Shown here: positions 53,300 through 60,000 of the stretch, in pieces
Layout: each line of letters starts with the position of its first letter
Numbering within the stretch: the stretch's first letter is position 1
DNA from: Cristatella mucedo
Lineage: Eukaryota; Bryozoa; Phylactolaemata; Cristatellidae
Length of the DNA: 60,000 nt
Direction of reading: 5' to 3'
Assembly (NCBI GenBank): GCA_009760855.2
Contig: WPIO01000002.1
Span: 6,709,001-6,769,000 of the forward strand
The notes under the pieces: generated by a model
Database searches by the model: none
The model's input: the letters and a program-made list of their open reading frames with translations, nothing else
What the model was told of the DNA's origin: nothing
Program-made: the position numbers and the translations under genes

Positions 53300-54115
53300 A
53301 AGGGCAGTAGATTAGCAAGAGATGTAATACCAGGCTCAAGGTACTTCATAGGAATGCTTACAAACGAGCATTTTTTTAGTCTTCTATTGTTGTTCAGGCA
53401 TGGTCATTTTGTCCTACTGTCTCACAACCACACAGTCTTCAAACCAGTAGGGCATTTATAAGAATCAATTGCCTCTGCTAGATATGGCCTACAGATAAAT
53501 ACCTACTAGAAATGGCCTACATGACGACCAATGGGGGAGGGGAGAGTCTGGCAAAACCTCCACACTGTGCATAAGCAAGTGTACCAAATGTGCTCATTCA
53601 AATAGCCTGGACTGAATTGAAGTTCAGTAGAGCTTGGCTCAAAAACTTGTTGAATGCCATGACCACTGAGAAGCCGGCTATATCAGTGAACTGGGTGCAG
53701 AGCAAAGGGCACTGTCATTCCACAGCTAATGATATGCATGGGCACATTTGTAGTGGAGGGCAACCGGTCCCCAAAAGCATTCAGTCTTACAACGCTCGAT
53801 CTCTAATGTTTGCCATGAAAGACAATATGGTGCTTACGTAACATTGGCACCGTATCAGGTCGCAGGGTAGCAGAAGCTATTCACATAAAAGCAGTCAAAT
53901 GTAAGCAGCTGCACGACCCAAAAATAATAATGATAGTTATGACATTTGCTTGGCGTCCACCGAGACAAAAATCTCGTTTAGACAATTTACATAAGCTTTA
54001 TAGAAAGTATGTGAATATTGTAAGACAACATGCATGAAAACATGCAGTGTCACATGCATAACCATAAAAAGATAATTTAGACAACTCAACCAATGCTATT
54101 AGAATGATTTTTCCT
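53300..54115. other. IAP-B intron, nothing recognised
   Basis: Chance frames only. Confidence 0.3.
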
Positions 54116-54119
54116 TGGA

Positions 54120-55190
54120 TTTTTTCAAATGCCGTCTAATAAGGGGATGTTGCATTGCAATCGAGAGTCAGTTCCAGGCTTTGGGAGCATACAAACTAAA
54201 ACAAACCAGCCTCCGAAGGATCTGAGGTTGGTTCGAGGCACAGTTAAACTACTTGAGCTAAAAAAAAATGGGTGGTACGATGCCTAGCCTGACTGGGGAG
54301 TAGTCCTGATAGGTAGCCTTGAGCAAGAGAGAGAAGGAACCTATAAGTGTTTGACCTTGAAGTGATCTACTGCTTGATGGGAAGCCAGTGCCGGGCGGCA
54401 AGAAGCGTTGCGATGTGGCAACTTCGACAGGCAAGCACAGCTGCAGAGTTTTGCAACTATAAGCTCCTGGTTGCACTTGCCGACAAACCAGCAAGCACTG
54501 AGCTACAGATGTCGAGGCATGATGTCACAAATGTATGGACCGACTAGGGATGCAGTAAACCTGTCTAATCAGGCTAGAATTGTCAGGATGCTAGGCAGCT
54601 GAAAGAAGGCTTTGGAGCTGATGTGATCGGATAGTGAAAGGTCAACGTGAAACAGGACACCTAGACTTCGTAAAGATTCAACAGAAGACATGCTGGTACA
54701 TCTGATTCTGAGCATTAGGTTTTCTAATTTCTGAGTCACGATTAGTTTGCCCATAACTAATAGGTTGGTTTTATCATCTCTGATTTCGTGCAGATGCTAC
54801 ACGAGATGTGTTTGCAGAGACCATTTTGAGACATAGGTTGTCCAATTTCATACAGCATTAGATTTGACAGTTAATAGTAAATTGGTCTCGTCAGCATTCA
54901 ATTTGAGAAAGTTTGCTGCCGTATAAATTAAGTGGGAATGTCAGCAATACATGCAGCAAGAGAGTTGAGAGTGCGATGTGCTGGAAGGCAAGGAGAGATC
55001 AAAGCACGTGTATAGCAGTGTGCAATCTGCATAGATAGCCTTGTGCTTAGTAATTACACCGGCATGTGAAAGAGAGCAAATTGTAAAAAGATGCGGACAA
55101 AGCGGAGAGCCCTGGGGTACCCTCTAATGTAGAGGCTCATTGGACGACTTCCGCGCATAAACATCAATGCTCTGAAGTCTCCGACTAAGA
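54120..55190 (-). pseudogene. LINE ORF2 remnant (RT end and C-terminus)
   Basis: MGKLIVTQKLENLMLRI, SLGVLFHVDLSLSDHIS and an SRRLQSIDVYARKSSNEPL-type RT fragment (about 55130-55180) follow the same order as the copy at 33-35 kb. Heavily broken. Confidence 0.65.
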
Positions 55191-55194
55191 TTAT

Positions 55195-55410
55195 AATAAT
55201 AGTAATAACAATAATACACGTGATAAAGCGCCCTCAGAGAACTCAATCTCTCTCTAGGTGCTTTACATTTGCTGCAAAGAAAACACAATCGAATTGTGAG
55301 TTGTTTCATGCTTGATAAACAACATGAACAACATGGTTAGAGGTGACATCCACATGGTAAGCATGCAAGCATGGTTAGTGGCAGCATGCACAGTGTCAGC
55401 ACGCATATGA
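55195..55410 (-). repeat. LINE 3' UTR and terminal hairpin
   Basis: Inverted tail, then AAAGCGCCCTCAGAGAAC and CTCTCTAGGTGCTTTAC, then the CATGC-unit 3' UTR. It is inserted in, or adjoins, the remnant at 54.1-55.2 kb. Confidence 0.7.
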
Positions 55411-56010
55411 TAAGAACAAAACTAGTGCAGAACAGTGCTAGTGATACCCAAATGAGATGTGAGATATTCGAGAAGGACATTAGAATCAATAGAGTCAAAC
55501 ACTGGCAAAACGTTAATACGACAGATAAACTCTACCTAAGTCTGCATACCAGAGAAGGTCGTAAAACAGCTGCAGTTATGCTGACTTAAAATCAAACTGT
55601 AACTTACTGGGTAGGTTTGAAGTTTCCATATAAGAGTTAAGCTGGTCTGCCACAAGTCGTTCTAGTGTGTTTTATAGGAACAGATAGGGAGCCTGTGCGG
55701 AAGCTGCCTTAAGTTCTCTTGGTCTAGTGTAGCATTCTCAATTTGTGACCTAACAAAAGCCTTTTTGAAAGATTCAGGCACACGAGCTAAGGCTAAGGAC
55801 ATATTTATGATGTTAGTTATACATGCCAGAGGCAGATCTATGCAATGCACAAGGAGATCAATGAGCATCAGGTCTAGGTGGCTAGTATTATTAAGACCTC
55901 AGCTCACACAGAGCACAGATAGGCAACTGAAGGTCGAGCACCGAGGTCAGACGAAGGCACAACTAAAGGAAGGGTGTGGATTGCTGAGCATGCAGCTGAT
56001 AAAACAGCAC

Positions 56011-56436
56011 CCGTGTAATAGAAGCCGGCAACGGCCAACTCTCGTGGGCTGACGATGTTGGAGTGCTCCCAGACGTTCGAGAATGTTTGCAAGCGACGAT
56101 GCTCATACTTCATCATCTCATCTTTCGGCAGCTGACGCTGGTTGCTTGCCTCAACGTTCGAGGATCGGTGACCTGCATCCCTCTCGACTTGCAGTAGATT
56201 TTTCAGCAGACGTTCAAAAGTGACTGACGGTGGCAGTGGCATGGAAGCATAGCAGCTCGCAAGGCAGTCGGTAAGCCGGCTCCCTGCAACCACTTCCAAG
56301 GAGCCATTGACCTCAAAGTCGGAATGAACAGCAGCAGCAGAGAAACTGCCAGCCATTTCATTGATTGAGGTTGCAGCAGGCTTGAAGACTCGAGAATTAC
56401 CAAGCTGCTCACCGAATGGCAGCTGTGCCCTGGTGC
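56011..56436 (-). CDS. IAP-B exon: linker plus first half of BIR2
   Basis: A Ser/Ala-rich linker, then EHRRLQTFSNVWEHSNIVSP and RELAVAGFYYTG, paralogous to IAP-A 436-843 (HRLATFTNVWQHSHIVTP). The acceptor ACATTAG is in phase 1. The donor is ACACGG followed by GTGCTG, a weak 5' splice site compared with GTAAGT at the same position in IAP-A. Phase 1 splits the Gly and the downstream half lies at 51127. Confidence 0.85.
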
Positions 56437-56524
56437 CTAATGTGACCAAGGAAAATATTTGTGATTAAAGGCAGCTCCAGAATTGCTCATACGGCGCCTT
56501 GCCGGCAGATGTGCCAGAACTCAC

Positions 56525-56784
56525 CGACTGGCAAGTCCAGCAACCTGCACCTTGTGGTGATAAAATCACAGTGATTGCTGCAAAGCTTTCGGTGTGCAGT
56601 CAGAGGATGCATGCCTGCCATCCATCTGCCCAGCGTCAGCCCACAACTGAAGCACGCGACCTCGTCCCCATGACCGGTGTAGAAGAATCCGGCTGAGCTG
56701 AAGGACGATGCCGACAGCTTACCCTGATGAGGCCAATCTTTAAATGATGCCAGTCGATGAAAGTCGTCAGAGTAGACATTTCTG
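56525..56784 (-). CDS. IAP-B exon: BIR1 domain
   Basis: FHRLASFKDWPHQGKLS, AGFFYTGHGDEVACFSC, GLTLGRWMAGMHP and HRKLCSNHCDF form a complete BIR with all zinc ligands. The acceptor GTCCAG precedes 56784 and the donor GTGAGT follows, in phase 1, as in IAP-A. The exon with the start codon was not found upstream, so the N-terminus is unknown. The chained exons give roughly 600 residues: BIR1-BIR2-BIR3-UBA-RING, an XIAP-like order without a CARD. Confidence 0.88.
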
Positions 56785-57179
56785 CTGGACACTGCCAGAT
56801 AGCAGCTTTGAATTAGCTGATTGCTGAATGCTAACATGACACTAGCTTTGAATGTTTGACTGCCTGGAAAGAGATTTGACTTGTATGAGTGGGCCTTATA
56901 CAAACGTGTTATTATTACAATTATTATTATTACTATTAATTCGAATGAAAGGGTGACCATCATAACAGTGCTGGGCTAACCAGTACTACCCAAAAACTAA
57001 AAAACAATAATCCCCTAGTCTTCTGAACCTCCTGCTCTCAAACATATATGTTGGATAACATGTTCCAAAATGACCTTTCCTGCAGCATCAGCTCCTCTAT
57101 GAAGTCCACCTACATATATCAAGACTACTACTTCCAGAAACATAATACTGCAAAAACACGGGCAAGGTTAGACATCGCT

Positions 57180-57660
57180 ACTACTTTTAGACCATGCATT
57201 TGTCTTGACCTTTGTCTCTCCCATAAAAGGCTTAGAGATGGTGCTAAAAATCAGCTCTGCTTATCTGCAACGAACTTCAGGACTACCACAGTATAACATC
57301 TCTCGAAACAATCACGAGTTCCTCATCAAGCAGCCTAGCAAACAAGACCAGTCAGAAATCTGTAGGGCCATTGATGCTCTTTCTCTTTTACTATCTGAAA
57401 TACCTCCTCCCAGACAGTTCCCAATACTACCGAGTACTATTTAGCTGTGCTCCCATCCAACCCCAAGCCACTGGGAGACTGTGCCTTTAGTTCATCGGTG
57501 CCTAAACTGGCATCCACTAAAGACTGACAACCCAACATATCTTAAGCTGACAGCATTCCAATCGCAAATAAAAAACCAACCAATCCTTGTCTTCACACCA
57601 TTTGCTTGTCCATGTGAATCGGCCACATGCCTGTGCATGCTGTTACTGGCTGTATTCTCA
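57180..57660 (+). pseudogene. LINE ORF2 C-terminal remnant
   Basis: GDCAFSSSVPKLASTKD-type sequence (about 57477-57530) equals the FGDHAFSSYAPKAWNSL block; CATGCCTGTGCATGCTG near 57628 resembles the 3' UTR units. Confidence 0.5.
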
Positions 57661-57867
57661 CTGGCCAGCTCATAAGTTTCCTACTCAACTTATTTGAGAT
57701 CATTAGAATGATGTTTTGTTTTCTCAAAGTTCTAAAGAAAGTTATTATAACTATTGTGACTGAGATAAGGGGGCCAAGCATTAGCCATTACAGCTGCAGT
57801 ATTTGGCGATCAGAAACTGCACCCCACCTATTCGGCAGATCCAGGCAGATTAGGAATAAATACCCAC

Positions 57868-57905
57868 TAACACACATATACACACACACACACCACGTGC
57901 ATACA

Positions 57906-57946
<41 letters not shown>

Positions 57947-58062
57947 ACACACACACACACATAGTGTCAGAGAGAGGAGAGGAGAGAGAGCACAGAGAGA
58001 GGGCAAGAGAGAGAGAGAGAGAGAGAGAAGAAGAAGAGAGAGAGAGGGAGAGAGGAGAGGTC
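57868..58062. repeat. (CA)n and (GA)n compound microsatellite
   Basis: About 95 nt of CA repeat with few interruptions, then about 95 nt of GA-rich repeat. Low-complexity open frames on both strands are artefacts. Confidence 0.93.
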
Positions 58063-58439
58063 GAGATGGAAATACACACAAAAATACATGCAGAAATGCA
58101 TGCAAAAATAGAGAAAAAAACAAACACACACACATATGCCCCTACCACATTAAACCACATCATACCAATCATACCATATACTAAACATATAACACCAATG
58201 GTTGAATGTGGATGCGGCCTTAGCAGAGTTATGACTAATGAAGTATTGCCAACCTACAGACCTAATACCGAAGATTGTTTGCCGTAGGGCAGTTAGCAGA
58301 AAAAGTAGCACTAACGATAAGCATAGGAGCAACTAACCATAGAGAAACTAATCTTAGGAGCAACTAAACTTAGCATATAAGCTTAGTCTTTCTTAGAATA
58401 TACTCTAAAAAAGAACTAAGCTAATTCAATGACCCCATT

Positions 58440-58990
58440 AATGAGGTGGCAGAACAGCTTGGGGGCCACCATCTAATTCTAGCTGGTAACATGCACGGTA
58501 TCAACATGCATAATATGGTTAGTAGTAACATGCACAGCGTCAGCACACATAGTCACACATGTGACAAATCACAAAAACCAGCAAATGCTACGAGGAACAG
58601 GGGCGTTTTAAGCTTCCTATTCAATATAATCAAGTCAGGACATTCATCACGTCAGCCGTGAGTGAGTTTCACTCTTTGGGAGCATAAGAACTATAGGCAC
58701 TGTCTCTAAAGGATTTGAGGTTTGTTCGAGGTGCAGATAAACGACTTAAACAATGAACGAATAAAAAGAGCTATTGTTAAGATGTCTGGAATGGTTAGGG
58801 GAGTATTTCTGATAAGCAGGCTAGTTCCAGAGAAGGAGGGTACCTAAAACTGAGTAACATAACCTTGAAGTCGGTACGCTGCTTGATTGGGAACCTGTGC
58901 AGGTCGGCAAGAAGTGTTGCACTATGGCACCTGCAGCGCTAACAGCAGACAAGCCTATCTGCAGAGTTTTGCACCACTGCATTACAGTGC
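58440..58990 (-). pseudogene. LINE ORF2 C-terminus and 3' UTR remnant
   Basis: The minus strand shows the decayed TNLKSFRDSAYSSYAPK-like block (about 58670-58730) and a WFPIKQRTDFKVM-type block (about 58870-58900), with CATGC-type 3' UTR units at about 58490-58560. Confidence 0.55.
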
Positions 58991-60000
58991 GGCGGTTCTA
59001 GTGGAGTCTCACGGAGATACAGCTCGGATGTGAGCAGTGAACGAGACTCTCTCTTTATTTCTCTCAACGCATACATATACGAGAGCTCGATGAATCAAAG
59101 CAGACGTCAGATGCTGTTTGATTAGAAGTCGGCAAGTAGTGGTGTAATGTGGCGACCGCTTTGCTCACGACAGGCAAGTGCAAGACTATTTCCTCTTCCG
59201 ACTGCCACAGCTCTGAACACAGGGCAAGAACGAGATCGAGTTATCTAAGCTAGCTATGCAAACGTATTATCATTATTATTGGCTGCCTACCAAGGGCTGT
59301 TACGTTCACACAAGCACAAATACAACTATTTTCTATCAAATTTAAGATATGAAGCTCCTTTCTAATTCATTCGAGACTAAATGGCGTACGAATTTCGGTT
59401 CGTACGGTAAAACTGGTCGGAAGAGAAGATTACAACTGGCCACGAAACACAGTGGTTACACCAGCGTCACGACTTTGGTCCTCACCAAGAAAGCTTTCCA
59501 ATATCCTCATTTGTACACAAAATGCGCACAAAGACTATGCATTGTAAACTGAGCAATGGCTAGTGTAGTCTAAATTGTCGTCGCGAGCGGCACAGCACGC
59601 TAGCCAACGAGGAACACCACCAGTTTATTTCCTCCACACTCACAGCCGGCGGAAGCACTACCGCGCGCAGATGTCGCCCCCTTCTGTCCACTGCGGTACC
59701 GGAACGCTGCGCTCTCGCCGTTGCCAACGCCTAGCTGCGCTCCGATAGCCTAACCGGTGGCCGGGAGGGCCACCCAGCCTAGTACTGGCAGATAACAACA
59801 TTTAGGCGCTGTCGCCGACTGCGGTCTACATAAACAAAAACCACAGCTAGAAGAAATGCAAAGCATAAATGGTTAACTAGCCCTGCGGGAATACTCACCG
59901 CCAGCCAACAGGGTCAAGGTTTCAGTGCTCTTCCGCTAAAACGTAACGTCACGGTTGGCCTGCGGCACAACTCCATGGCGCACCCTTCAGCACGAGTTAG
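58991..60000. other. Upstream host DNA, GC-richer at the end
   Basis: No exon found. The 59570-59800 stretch is richer in C, G and CpG and could be a promoter region or retroelement remnant. No start codon exon of IAP-B could be supported here. Confidence 0.3.

Noticed and set aside
57627-58287. His/Thr- and Arg/Glu-rich frames of up to 185 codons
   Set aside because: Produced by the (CA)n/(GA)n microsatellite; frames on the opposite strand are equally long.

Overview
The window is metazoan, almost certainly invertebrate, nuclear DNA. The evidence is intron-containing inhibitor-of-apoptosis (IAP/BIRC) genes with GT-AG splice sites, CR1/L2-like LINE remnants, tRNA-derived SINEs, a Tc1/mariner relic, a solo LTR and long microsatellites. 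I cannot name the species. Embedded in it, from about 7.81 to 27.86 kb, is a compact, very AT-rich, gene-dense block that is a decayed endogenous virus of the Polinton/Maverick (adintovirus-like) type.

Layout. 0-1.3 kb: the 5' part of a minus-strand IAP gene (IAP-A: BIR1 and half of BIR2), with a LINE fragment in its intron. 1.3-7.8 kb: repeats, including a (TA)n array and a solo LTR of about 1.16 kb inserted in the ATT tail of a LINE copy. 7.8-27.9 kb: the viral element. 27.9-57 kb: host DNA with a second minus-strand IAP gene (IAP-B). Its eight exons can be chained in phase: BIR1, BIR2 (two exons), BIR3 (two exons), UBA, a Pro/Ala linker and RING, spread over about 25 kb and full of LINEs, SINEs and a Tc1 relic in the introns. 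57-60 kb: upstream region with LINE remnants and microsatellites.

The viral element carries, left to right: a 5'-truncated protein-primed-type family B DNA polymerase (broken); a cassette of about ten very small plus-strand genes, including a four-member paralogous family not recognised from any known group; three tandem minus-strand fibre genes built from phage-tail-fibre-like repeats; a hydrophobic putative virion protein; an intact HNH-AP2 homing-type endonuclease; a phospholipase A2-like gene; an unknown gene; an adenain-like maturation protease (wrecked, and found only by reading across frames); a zinc-ribbon gene; an FtsK/A32-type packaging ATPase; an unknown structural or accessory gene; two paralogous capsid-type proteins; a basic coiled-coil protein; the major capsid candidate; a YqaJ-type nuclease; a fourth fibre gene; a zinc-finger gene; a retroviral-type integrase; and a small membrane-type remnant. 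Together these once covered replication, packaging, morphogenesis, attachment, entry and integration.

The most striking unexplained signal is a near-universal TATATAG-type motif 2-8 nt before the start codons of the viral genes on both strands. In places it doubles as the stop codon of the preceding gene, and once a single 10-bp spacer serves two divergent genes. It is either a compact viral promoter or a splice (possibly trans-splice) acceptor. Many viral genes have single-base frameshifts, often in A-runs, and in-frame stops, while others are intact.
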